A stretch of 10,020 nucleotides of DNA from Actinomycetota bacterium (lineage in GTDB: Bacteria; Actinomycetota; Acidimicrobiia; Acidimicrobiales; JACCXE01): assembly GCA_013697265.1 (NCBI GenBank), contig JACCXE010000022.1, positions 1 to 10,020 on the forward strand, given 5' to 3'. Position numbers and translations under genes: made by a program. The notes beneath the pieces were generated by a model, which did not search any database, had not been told where the DNA came from, and was given only the letters and a program-made list of their open reading frames with translations. Shown piece by piece: positions 1 to 6,223 of this stretch (the first letter of the stretch is position 1; each line of letters starts with the position of its first letter).

Positions 1-905
1 CCATGTTCAGCTTCGCGGGCATCTCATCTACGTACAACCCGATGAAGATGGGCATGGAGTTGTTGTACATGCCCCGCTTCGACGTCGACGCCTGGTTCGA
101 CGTCGTCGAGCAGCGCCACCCCAAGGCGACGTTCGTCGTGCCGGCGATGGCCGAGTTGTTGATCGCCTCGCCCCGCTTCGAAGCCGCCGACCTCTCCAGC
201 CTGCGCATCTGCTCGCTCGGCAGCGCGCCAGTCGCTCCGGGCACCGTAAAAACACTCCAGGACAAGATGCCGCGGGCAATGGTCAGCAACGCCTGGGGGA
301 TGACCGAGGCCGGTCCCGCGTTCTGCTTCATGCCCGAAGAGGAACGCGACAAGCGCATCGGCTCGGTGGGCAAGCCCATGCCGCCCACCCAGTTCAAGAT
401 CGTCGATGAAAACGACAACGAACTGGCGCCCCGCGCGATTGGCGAGCTCGTGGTGCGCAACCCGGGACGGGAGCGGGAGTACTTCAACGACGCCGAAGCG
501 ACCGCGTCCACGTGGCGCGACGGCTGGCTTCACTCGGGCGACTTGGCCTTTCTCGACGAGGACGGCTTCCTCTACATCGTCGGCCGAGCCAAAGAAGTGA
601 TCATCCGCGGCGGCAACAACGTGCACGCCGCCGACGTCGAGTCGGCGCTCTACGAACACCCCGCCGTGCGAGAGGCGGCGGTCGCTTCCATCCCCCATGA
701 CGTGCTGGGCGAGGACGTCGGCGCGTGGATCGTGCTAGCCGACGGCGCCGAGCCGAGCGACGCAACAATCGACGAGATCAAGTCGTTCTGCGGCGAGCGC
801 CTGTCGGACTACAAAATGCCCCGACGCATCACCTTCGTGGACGAACTGCCGCGCAACGCGACGGGCAAAGTCGTGAAGAAGGACCTGCCGAACCGGGAGG
901 GCTAA
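1..905 (+). CDS. Acyl-CoA synthetase (FadD-like, AMP-binding), 3' part
   Basis: ANL-superfamily ligase that would activate a carboxylic acid with ATP to an acyl-adenylate and then to acyl-CoA. The reading frame is open to the left edge, and the ATG at base 3 is internal: the ATP-binding TSGTTG loop and roughly the first 200 residues lie outside the window. Numbering from that ATG, the visible part has the WGMTE motif (98-102), the adenylate-binding region around HSGD (177-180), the hinge GRAKEVIIRGG (194-204) and the C-terminal NATGK (285-289), whose K289 is the expected adenylation lysine. The gene ends at TAA 903-905, 31 bp before the vapB start. It resembles medium/long-chain or steroid-side-chain type synthetases, but the substrate cannot be told. 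Family assignment is firm; substrate is open. Confidence 0.93.
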   Translation, partial: MFSFAGISSTYNPMKMGMELLYMPRFDVDAWFDVVEQRHPKATFVVPAMAELLIASPRFEAADLSSLRICSLGSAPVAPGTVKTLQDKMPRAMVSNAWGMTEAGPAFCFMPEEERDKRIGSVGKPMPPTQFKIVDENDNELAPRAIGELVVRNPGREREYFNDAEATASTWRDGWLHSGDLAFLDEDGFLYIVGRAKEVIIRGGNNVHAADVESALYEHPAVREAAVASIPHDVLGEDVGAWIVLADGAEPSDATIDEIKSFCGERLSDYKMPRRITFVDELPRNATGKVVKKDLPNREG

Positions 906-924
906 GCGCCCGCAGTCCGTGGGC

Positions 925-930
925 TAACTT
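925..930 (+). promoter_or_regulatory. Candidate -10 box for leaderless vapBC transcription
   Basis: TAACTT matches the actinobacterial TANNNT -10 consensus and ends 6 nt before the vapB ATG at 937. Transcription could therefore begin at the A of the start codon. No purine-rich ribosome binding site is present in the 31-bp spacer, which fits a leaderless mRNA. No convincing -35 box is seen. This is inferred from pattern and spacing only. Confidence 0.4.
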
Positions 931-936
931 AGGCAC

Positions 937-1176
937 ATGCGTTTGCACATAGCGCTCGAGGATGACCTCGTCGCTGAACTCGACCGGCGCGTTGGCCCCC
1001 GTCGGCGCAGCGCGTTCATCGCGGAACTCGTGCAACGCGGGCTCGACGATGAGCGGCGGTGGGACGACGTCGAATCAGCCCTCGGCGTTCTTGCGAACAC
1101 GCGCCACGAATGGGATAGCGATCCCGCGGGGTGGGTTCAGCAGCAACGTCGGGGTGACGCCCGCCGTACCGGCTGA
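937..1176 (+). CDS. vapB: VapB-type antitoxin (ribbon-helix-helix)
   Basis: A 79-aa protein, predicted to bind DNA as a dimer through an N-terminal ribbon-helix-helix (about residues 1-45) and to neutralise the downstream VapC through its C-terminal tail. The beta strand MRLHIALEDDLVAELD is followed by a helix-turn-helix-like stretch around RRSAFIAELVQRGL. The tail contains HEWDSDPAGWVQQQR, typical of actinobacterial VapB proteins, where an acidic/tryptophan segment docks on the PIN toxin. The stop at 1174-1176 lies 2 nt before the GTG of the toxin, so the two are cotranscribed and probably translationally coupled. By analogy with the family, expression is expected to be autoregulated. No ribosome binding site precedes the ATG, and the TAACTT at 925-930 suggests a leaderless start. 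Family assignment rests on sequence pattern and pairing with a PIN gene. Confidence 0.85.
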   Translation: MRLHIALEDDLVAELDRRVGPRRRSAFIAELVQRGLDDERRWDDVESALGVLANTRHEWDSDPAGWVQQQRRGDARRTG

Positions 1177-1178
1177 GC

Positions 1179-1568
1179 GTGAGCCGGCTGCTGCTCGACT
1201 CGACCGTGCTTATAGATGCCCTGCGCGGCACGCCGGTCGCATTACGGGTAGCGGGGCTGCGACGAACGGGAACCGAACCGTGGGTATGCGCGATCTCCGT
1301 GGAAGAGATCTGGCGAGGCCTGCGACCGACAGAGGAATCGGCCGTGCAGCGACTGTTCGCGGGCTTGCGGTTGGCCCCGTTAGGTGTGGCCGAAGGCGTG
1401 CGCGCCGGAACCTGGCGATGCGACTACGCCAAGCGCGGCGTGACCCTGCACCAGGCGGACTGTCTCGTCGCAGCGGCGGCGGTTGGAATCGGCGCGAGGC
1501 TCGCGACCGCGAACATCGAGGACTTCCCGATGGACGGGTTATACGTCGAGCACTGGCCCACGGGTTAG
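1179..1568 (+). CDS. vapC: VapC-type toxin, PIN-domain ribonuclease
   Basis: A 129-aa PIN-domain protein, the usual length for VapC, expected to be a Mg2+/Mn2+-dependent endoribonuclease acting on tRNA or rRNA; its exact target cannot be predicted. The acidic residues of the PIN site are visible: D7 in LLLDSTVLID, E43 in VEEIWRG, D94 in HQADCLVAAA, and D115 in ATANIEDF. The start is GTG at 1179, 2 nt after the vapB stop with no Shine-Dalgarno sequence between them, which implies coupled translation. The 3' end overlaps the convergent DinB-like gene by 30 bp. Codon use is odd for this window: three TTA, one ATA, six CGA and one AGG codon, suggesting the module was acquired. All active-site residues are present, so the toxin looks intact. 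Confidence 0.9.
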   Translation: MSRLLLDSTVLIDALRGTPVALRVAGLRRTGTEPWVCAISVEEIWRGLRPTEESAVQRLFAGLRLAPLGVAEGVRAGTWRCDYAKRGVTLHQADCLVAAAAVGIGARLATANIEDFPMDGLYVEHWPTG

Positions 1569-2075
1569 TACGTCGAGGTCGCGGGTGGCGTAGGTGTGGT
1601 GCCAGTACTCCTCGTTCACAATCACGCCGAGTGCGGCGCCAAGCGGGAAGCTTTCTTCCGGCGGGTTGCCCGGCGTGGTCGGGCGGCATTGCCGGTCGAG
1701 GTCGGCGTCGGTGAGCGTCTCAAGAAACGCGCGCACCCGGGCCTGTTGAGCCCGGCGTGTATCCAAAACCTCGGACAGAGTGGGGTTGGCGGCGAGGTCT
1801 ATCCCCGGGTCTTGGCCGCGCGCTTCTGAGTGGGACAGCGCGATTGCGTGGAACGGCTGCGGGTCGTCGAGCACGACGCGAGCGAACCAGCAGTCCGTTG
1901 CGTAGATGAGGTGTCGCAAGGTTTCGACGAAGGACCACTCGAAGTCAATCTGATCGTGCAGCAACGACTCGTCCAATGTCGACGCCCGCGTAACGAGCTC
2001 GTCCCACATCCCGTAGACCGACGCGAACCCTGCGCTCAGCCCGCCCGCGTCAGTCTGCGAGAGCGTGGCGAGCAC
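1539..2075 (-). CDS. DinB-superfamily protein (C-terminal piece of the broken gene)
   Basis: A 178-aa frame with nominal GTG start at 2075. It has the four-helix-bundle look of the DinB/DUF664/mycothiol-dependent transferase superfamily. Candidate metal ligands are H55 in WSFVETLRHLIYATDCW and H159/H160 in NEEYWHHTYATRDLDVL. Family members bind a divalent metal, and some use mycothiol or bacillithiol as a thiol cofactor; no specific reaction can be assigned here. The GTG is unlikely to be the original start, because coding similarity continues upstream (NHP before it) into the pentapeptide frame, and an in-frame TGA at about 2097-2099 blocks further extension. The 3' end overlaps vapC on the opposite strand by 30 bp. 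Superfamily membership is fairly secure; function is not. Confidence 0.7.
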   Translation of the reverse strand: MLATLSQTDAGGLSAGFASVYGMWDELVTRASTLDESLLHDQIDFEWSFVETLRHLIYATDCWFARVVLDDPQPFHAIALSHSEARGQDPGIDLAANPTLSEVLDTRRAQQARVRAFLETLTDADLDRQCRPTTPGNPPEESFPLGAALGVIVNEEYWHHTYATRDLDVLTRGPVLDV

Positions 2076-2287
2076 CGGATGATTCGCTTCAACTCAGCGG
2101 CGATGAGCGGCGCGACCTCGACGCCGTTCATGGTCAGCCCCAGGAACTCACCAGTTATGCGGGCGTTGTAGAGCCACGCCCCACTCAAATTGGCGCCGGC
2201 AAGGTTTACGTCCCGCAGTCGCGTTCCGCTCAGATCAAGGTCGACGAGATCTTTTCCGGAAAGGTCAGGGCCGGGTTCGGGTGGCAT
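2036..2287 (-). CDS. Pentapeptide-repeat N-terminal piece of the broken gene
   Basis: An 83-aa reading frame starting at ATG 2287. Residues 7-46 form eight consecutive pentapeptides (PDLSG, KDLVD, LDLSG, TRLRD, VNLAG, ANLSG, AWLYN, ARITG), the A(D/N)LXX pattern that folds into a right-handed quadrilateral beta helix. Residues 47-68 (EFLGL to AELKR) match a linker leading into the DinB-like domain in the other frame. The final 15 residues (IIRCSPRSRRLTRAG) are arginine-rich and look like out-of-frame translation. As it stands it may be expressed as a truncated protein. Only a weak Shine-Dalgarno sequence precedes the start, which lies 3 bp from the upstream stop, so coupled translation is likely. 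Confidence 0.6.
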   Translation of the reverse strand: MPPEPGPDLSGKDLVDLDLSGTRLRDVNLAGANLSGAWLYNARITGEFLGLTMNGVEVAPLIAAELKRIIRCSPRSRRLTRAG

Positions 2288-2290
2288 TGC

Positions 2291-3397
2291 TCACACCGCG
2301 CCGCTAAGGACGAGGTCGGCCAGGCGCTGCCGTTGCCAACCCTGTCGACCGAACAACACGTCGTTGGCCTTCACCCTGCGAAACAGCAGGTGTGCGTCGA
2401 CGTCCCAGGTGAAGCCCACGCCGCCGTGCACCTGAATGTTCTCGGCGGTGATCATCGCCGCTGCCTCGCCCACGAAGCCCTTGACCGACGCCGCGGCGGA
2501 CTCGCGGATGGCGTCGTCGGGGGACGCGTCGGCCGCCCACGCCGCGAAGTGCGTGGCCACCCGGGCGAGTTCCAGCTGGTGGAGCATGTCGACGATCTTG
2601 TGCCGGATCGCCTGGAACGAGGCGATGGGCCGGTCGAATTGCACGCGCACCTTGGCGTACTCGGTCGCCATGTCCAGCGCCCGGTCACATGCGCCGACGC
2701 TCTCGGCGCACAACACCACGGCGATGTCGTCGCACACGCGGGCGAGCACTTCGCGTTGATCGCCGTCAGCGCCGGCGCGGCGCGCCGCCCGCCCTTCCAA
2801 CGCCAGACGCGCCACTTTGCGCGTTACGTCCATCGACGGCACCAACTCGCCCGCGGGCGCGTCGACCACGAACGTGCCGAGCGCGTCGTCGGCGGTGCGG
2901 GCGACCACGTAGACGAAGTCGGCTGTGTGACCGTCGATCACGTACGGCTTCACGCCGCTCAGCACCCAGCCGTCTCCGTCGGGGGTGGCGGTTGTTTCGA
3001 TTGCGTCGAGCGGATCGCTGGCGCCGTGCTCTTCGACGGCAACGGTGCCCCGCACGGCGCCCCCTGCCAATGCGTCGAGCGCAGCGGTGTCGCCCAAGCG
3101 AAGTGCCATCAAGGTCGCGCACACCGACGACGACAACCACGGCCCGGGCGCCGGCAGCCGGCCCATCTCCTCGGCTACCACCACGGCTTCGAGCACGCCC
3201 ATACCGGCGCCACCGTTCGCTTCGGGCACCAACAATCCGGTCCACCCGAGGTCGACGATCCGCGACCAGAACTCGTCGGTAACGCCGCGGTCGTCTTCCA
3301 TCATCGCGCGCACGTATTCGCCCGGAGCCTGCGCGGCCAGGAACGACCGGGCGACGTCGCGCAACGCGTCTTGTTCGGCGCTAAAGGTGAAGTCCAC
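2291..3397 (-). CDS. Acyl-CoA dehydrogenase (FadE-like)
   Basis: A 368-aa flavoprotein-family protein expected to desaturate an acyl-CoA at the alpha,beta position using FAD. It has the N-terminal helical domain (about 1-115), the middle beta domain (about 116-215, with WVLSGVKPYVIDG at 144-156) and the C-terminal helical domain with RVQFDRPIASFQAIRHK (251-267) and IQVHGGVGFTW (321-331). The start is GTG, fixed by a good AAGGTGA site 6 nt upstream. In by-eye alignment, the site of the MCAD-type catalytic Glu (YEGT) reads LFGR near 348-351, and the isovaleryl-CoA dehydrogenase site (near 225) has no Glu either. It may therefore use another base, or be the non-catalytic subunit of a hetero-oligomeric enzyme. 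It lies 79 bp downstream of the synthetase and 3 bp upstream of the pentapeptide gene. Confidence 0.92.
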   Translation of the reverse strand: MDFTFSAEQDALRDVARSFLAAQAPGEYVRAMMEDDRGVTDEFWSRIVDLGWTGLLVPEANGGAGMGVLEAVVVAEEMGRLPAPGPWLSSSVCATLMALRLGDTAALDALAGGAVRGTVAVEEHGASDPLDAIETTATPDGDGWVLSGVKPYVIDGHTADFVYVVARTADDALGTFVVDAPAGELVPSMDVTRKVARLALEGRAARRAGADGDQREVLARVCDDIAVVLCAESVGACDRALDMATEYAKVRVQFDRPIASFQAIRHKIVDMLHQLELARVATHFAAWAADASPDDAIRESAAASVKGFVGEAAAMITAENIQVHGGVGFTWDVDAHLLFRRVKANDVLFGRQGWQRQRLADLVLSGAV

Positions 3398-3403
3398 GGC
3401 CGG

Positions 3404-3410
3404 TCACCTT
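3404..3410 (-). promoter_or_regulatory. Ribosome binding site of the acyl-CoA dehydrogenase
   Basis: On the minus strand AAGGTGA stands 6 nt before the GTG at 3397 and supports that start. It lies in the 79-bp gap after the synthetase (3398-3476), the longest gap inside the operon. I see no clear -10/-35 promoter and no rho-independent terminator in that gap. Confidence 0.65.
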
Positions 3411-3476
3411 AGAACGATCGACTTACTGGAGCCGCTGCGGCCCTTGGCCATTCGTCTCGCCGCACCGTCGCCGCCC

Positions 3477-4958
3477 CTAGCGACGACCCCACTCAGACGA
3501 CAAAAAGTCCGCGGCCAGATCGTCGCGCAGCACTCGGCGCAGCAGTTTGCCCGTCTCGTTGAACGGCAGTTCGTCGACGAACTTGATGCGCTCAGGCGTA
3601 CGGGCCGAACGCAGCGCTACGCGCACGTGGTCGCGCAACTCGTCTTCGGTGCAGTCTGCGGCGCGCACAACCGCGGCCACGACCTTCTCGCCCCATTCGA
3701 CGTCGGGGATGCCGACCACCGCGGCGGCCTCGACGGCGGCGTGTTCGAGCAGCACCGCTTCGATTTCGCCGGGCGACAGGTTCTCGCCGCCCCGCACGAT
3801 CACGTCGTCGACGCGGCCCTGCACGAACAGGTAGCCCTCGTCGTCTAGGTAGCCGGCGTCGCGGGTGTTGAACCATCCGTCGCTGAGACCGTTGTCGACG
3901 CCCTTGTACTCGCCCGACACCTGATCGCCGCGCACCCAGATGATCCCGTCGCGGATGTCGACTTCGACACCGGGCAACGGTTGGCCGACCGAGCCGAGCC
4001 GGGCCTTCCACGCCGGGTCGTCGCTGTAGAACGCGACGCGGTGGTCGTCGGGGCCGAGGACGGAGATGGTCGATGACGTCTCCGTGAGCCCATAGGCGTT
4101 GACCAGATCGACGTGCGGCAACAATTCCATGGCCCGTTGCACCACTTGCAACGGCATCGGCCCGCCGCCATACGCGAGGGAACGCAGCGCGGGCAAGCCT
4201 TCGCCGTCGGTGTCGACCACGTCGAGGATCCGGTTCAGCATCGTCGGCACGACCATGGCGTTGGTGATGTTCTCGTCGCGCGCGGCGGCGACCCAACGCT
4301 TGGGGTCGAAGCCTCCCAACTGCACGACACGCCGGCCGATGTACGCGGTCGACAGAACCGACGAAACCGAAGCGATGTGATACGGCGGAACGCTCACCAA
4401 CGCGGCCTCGTCTTCGTCGGCCGACGCGAACTCCTGCGCCATCACGTACGAGCCCAGGTTCTTGTGGCGCAGCACCGCCGCCTTGGGGTCGCCGGTCGTG
4501 CCGCTGGTGAACAGCAACACTGCAATCGAATCGGGATCGCAGCCCCACCCGTCGGCCTCTCGGACGGACTCGTCGGCGCTGACCGCGAGAAATGCGTCGC
4601 GCTCGATCACCTCCACGTCGTCGAGGCCGGCCAGGCGAACGGCTACGCCCGCACCCGCGATCACCACCGCGGGCGCAGTGCGGGCCACGATCGCCCGCAG
4701 ACGATCGTCGGCCAACCGGTAATTCACCGGCGCGAACGGCTTGCCCGCGATCGCGGCACCGAACAGCGCGATGGGCAGCGCCATCGAGTTCTCGTCGACG
4801 AGCACCACGGTCGAGCAGCCGTGCGCGGCGAGCCATGTAGCGACCCGACGTGCCCGATGACCGAGTTCACCGAAGGTGAGGCCGTCGTGGCGCGAACCAA
4901 TCGCCACGCGATCCGCCAGGTTTTCGCTGGCCATCTCGATGATCATGCCGACGTGCAT
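3477..4958 (-). CDS. Acyl-CoA synthetase (FadD-like, AMP-forming), complete
   Basis: A 493-aa ANL ligase predicted to form an acyl-adenylate and then the CoA thioester of an unknown carboxylic acid. Motifs in order: the ATP-binding loop TSGTTGDPK (151-159), PPYHIA (191-196, acyl pocket region), the adenine-binding YGGGP (263-267) and YGLTE (289-293), the ribose-binding aspartate in TRDAGY (D367), the hinge GRVDDVIVRGGENLSP (381-396) and the catalytic lysine K471 in NETGK. The length is typical for the short FadD/CaiC-like group. It starts at ATG 4958, 8 bp after the stop of the 103-aa protein, with only a weak AGG upstream. It is a different paralogue from the synthetase at 1-905. Its position suggests that it activates the acid made by the aldehyde dehydrogenase or released by a hydrolase; this is inference. 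Confidence 0.94.
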   Translation of the reverse strand: MHVGMIIEMASENLADRVAIGSRHDGLTFGELGHRARRVATWLAAHGCSTVVLVDENSMALPIALFGAAIAGKPFAPVNYRLADDRLRAIVARTAPAVVIAGAGVAVRLAGLDDVEVIERDAFLAVSADESVREADGWGCDPDSIAVLLFTSGTTGDPKAAVLRHKNLGSYVMAQEFASADEDEAALVSVPPYHIASVSSVLSTAYIGRRVVQLGGFDPKRWVAAARDENITNAMVVPTMLNRILDVVDTDGEGLPALRSLAYGGGPMPLQVVQRAMELLPHVDLVNAYGLTETSSTISVLGPDDHRVAFYSDDPAWKARLGSVGQPLPGVEVDIRDGIIWVRGDQVSGEYKGVDNGLSDGWFNTRDAGYLDDEGYLFVQGRVDDVIVRGGENLSPGEIEAVLLEHAAVEAAAVVGIPDVEWGEKVVAAVVRAADCTEDELRDHVRVALRSARTPERIKFVDELPFNETGKLLRRVLRDDLAADFLSSEWGRR

Positions 4959-4966
4959 ACGCGGAC

Positions 4967-5278
4967 CTAGTCCGAGGACGGAAGTGGCTTGGCGCCCTTC
5001 ACGTTCAACAACGCGTCACCGATCGCGAGCGACCCGTCACCCGGCTTCGTTACCAGCACCTCGATCGTCTCACCCTCGTCGGTATAACGCTTGCCGACCA
5101 GAGTGCCCGCGTTGAAGCCATCAGCCGGAGCGCCGTTTCCGCCCGCGTCGTCGATCGACACCATCGGCTCGCCGCCGCAGCGCAAGTCCACCGGGTCGGG
5201 CGGTGCCTTCACCACCACAACCTCGTTGTTGCACGTGACGGACCGATAACGCGACCCGGCCTTTAACTGCAGAGACAC
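4967..5278 (-). CDS. Conserved-looking 103-aa protein of unknown function
   Basis: I do not recognise a named domain. The protein is small, without a signal peptide or membrane segment. Hydrophobic alternation (EVVVVKAP, ETIEVLVTKPGDGSLAIG) suggests a compact beta-rich fold. Two cysteines stand out, C16 in VTCNNEV and C34 in LRCGGEPM, spaced 18 residues apart; they could bind a metal, form a disulfide or be catalytic. The C-terminus AKPLPSSD is polar. It starts at GTG 5278 with a GGAGGG site at a short spacing of 3 nt, 10 bp after the alpha/beta hydrolase stop, and it ends 8 bp before the acyl-CoA synthetase. That tight placement argues for a real gene working with the synthetase or hydrolase. 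From memory, similar short proteins occur beside acyl-CoA synthetase genes in other actinobacteria; this needs a database search. Confidence 0.8.
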   Translation of the reverse strand: MSLQLKAGSRYRSVTCNNEVVVVKAPPDPVDLRCGGEPMVSIDDAGGNGAPADGFNAGTLVGKRYTDEGETIEVLVTKPGDGSLAIGDALLNVKGAKPLPSSD

Positions 5279-5281
5279 TTG

Positions 5282-5287
5282 CCCTCC
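5282..5287 (-). promoter_or_regulatory. Ribosome binding site of the 103-aa protein
   Basis: GGAGGG on the minus strand, 3 nt before the GTG start at 5278. The motif is strong but the spacing is shorter than usual. It occupies most of the 10-bp gap after the alpha/beta hydrolase stop. Confidence 0.6.
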
Positions 5288-5288
5288 G

Positions 5289-6221
5289 TTATTTGGTGAA
5301 GTCGTTCAGCAGCGCGTTGAGCAACGCCGGTTGATCGCTTTGCACAGCATGCCCGGCGCCGTCGACTTCTTCGACCCGCACCGTTGGCAGCACCTGGCGG
5401 TACTTGTCCATGTCTTCGGGCAGTGTGTAGACCGACAGCCCGCCCTTCACCACCATCACCGGGGCCTGAATGCGGGCGACGTCGTCCCACAGCACCGAGA
5501 AGTCGGTCCACTTGCGTTCGGGGTCGCCCTCGCGGGGAAACAGGTCGTAGCGCCACATCCACTTGCCGTCGTCGAGGCGTACGGCGTTGTGCCGCACGCC
5601 GCGGCGCACCGCTTCGGGTGAGCGCAGCGGCGACATCGCGATCGTGGCGTCGGCCATCGCGTCGAACGACTCATACGTGGGCGGGCCGCCGATCAGCGCC
5701 ACCGACCCGCGCTGCTCGGCGGTCATCGTGCGCCCTTGGGCGCCCGTCGACGGCGACACGTCGATGATCACCACGTGGTGAAACGCGTCAGGCTTTTCGG
5801 CCGCGAGACGGATGGCGGTCGCGCCGCCGAGCGACATGCCCACGAGCGTGAGCGGCGCCAGGTCGAGCTTGTCGATCAGCGCGGCAATGACGTCGGCGTT
5901 GGACCAAGGCCCGTAATCGCGGTCGTCGCGGCGGTCGCTGCGCCCGTGGCCGGGCAGGTCCACCGCGATGGCGGGCCGCGCGAGCAGCGTCATCAGGCTG
6001 TCCCACGTGTGCGCGTTCTGGCCACCGCCGTGCAAGAACAGAAACTCCGGCGCGCCTGCGCCCCAGCGCAGCGCGCTGATGTGTTTGCCCGGCGCGACCT
6101 CGACGTCGAGACGCTCGCAGGCCAGCACCGCGTCGGGGTCGCCGCCGACTTCAACCGCGACGTCGCGCAGGAACGCGAACTCGTCGTAGGGCTCGGTATC
6201 GACCGGCGCGGGCGTGCCCAT
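5289..6221 (-). CDS. Alpha/beta hydrolase
   Basis: A 310-aa alpha/beta-hydrolase-fold enzyme. The oxyanion motif HGGGQ is at 64-68, the nucleophile elbow GMSLGG puts the serine at S130, DLPGHGRSD is at 88-96, and the catalytic histidine is H291 in GAGHAVQSDQP. The acid is probably in the segment after GGLSVYTLPED (261-271), not certain. Possible roles are ester or thioester hydrolysis, or C-C bond hydrolysis as in meta-cleavage-product hydrolases; context does not decide. The frame is open up to 6314, but that extension is arginine-rich and lies wholly inside the hydratase gene. The ATG at 6221 has GGAAAGG 9 nt upstream and sits 2 nt after the hydratase stop, so I chose it. It is part of the minus-strand operon. 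Confidence 0.9.
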   Translation of the reverse strand: MGTPAPVDTEPYDEFAFLRDVAVEVGGDPDAVLACERLDVEVAPGKHISALRWGAGAPEFLFLHGGGQNAHTWDSLMTLLARPAIAVDLPGHGRSDRRDDRDYGPWSNADVIAALIDKLDLAPLTLVGMSLGGATAIRLAAEKPDAFHHVVIIDVSPSTGAQGRTMTAEQRGSVALIGGPPTYESFDAMADATIAMSPLRSPEAVRRGVRHNAVRLDDGKWMWRYDLFPREGDPERKWTDFSVLWDDVARIQAPVMVVKGGLSVYTLPEDMDKYRQVLPTVRVEEVDGAGHAVQSDQPALLNALLNDFTK

Positions 6222-6223
6222 GA

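Larger units (their letters stand above)
1539..2287 (-). pseudogene. Pentapeptide-repeat/DinB-like fusion gene, frameshifted
   Basis: Two overlapping minus-strand frames together look like one gene of a pentapeptide-repeat plus DinB-like type. The first frame gives eight pentapeptides and then GVEVAPLIAAELKR (residues 55-68). The second frame, read upstream of its nominal GTG, gives NHPVLATLSQTDAGG. One added base after the CG of the arginine codon at 2084-2086 (for example CGAAAT instead of CGAAT) joins them as AELKR-NHPVLATL and yields about 249 aa. From memory, related actinobacterial proteins carry a comparable AEL...HP...L linker between these two parts; this could not be checked. There is no classical slippery heptamer, so mutation or assembly error is more likely than programmed -1 frameshifting. 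The gene is last in the operon, with its ATG 3 bp after the acyl-CoA dehydrogenase stop. Its function is unknown. Confidence 0.72.

Noticed and set aside
1542..1577. Direct repeat TACGTCGAG at 1542-1550 and 1569-1577 around the vapC stop
   Set aside because: It is only 9 bp of common GC-rich words, with no associated mobile-element ends or integrase. It could be a target-site trace but nothing else supports that.
2078..2092. Programmed -1 ribosomal frameshift joining the pentapeptide and DinB-like frames
   Set aside because: There is no X-XXY-YYZ slippery heptamer and no obvious stimulatory hairpin just downstream. A one-base deletion or sequencing error is simpler.
2333..3412. Long plus-strand open frame (359 codons) opposite the acyl-CoA dehydrogenase
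   Set aside because: It is antisense to a gene with clear family motifs, is rich in Arg/His/Gly as expected for a GC-rich shadow frame, and shows no domain.
3431..3441. GCCGC-T-GCGGC palindrome in the 79-bp gap between the synthetase and acyl-CoA dehydrogenase
   Set aside because: A 1-nt loop cannot form a normal hairpin, and no T run follows on either strand, so it is not supported as a terminator. It is short enough to arise by chance in GC-rich DNA.
4113..4970. Plus-strand open frame (285 codons) opposite the acyl-CoA synthetase
   Set aside because: It is a shadow of a synthetase with all its motifs; the composition is Arg/His-rich and there is no ribosome binding site or domain.
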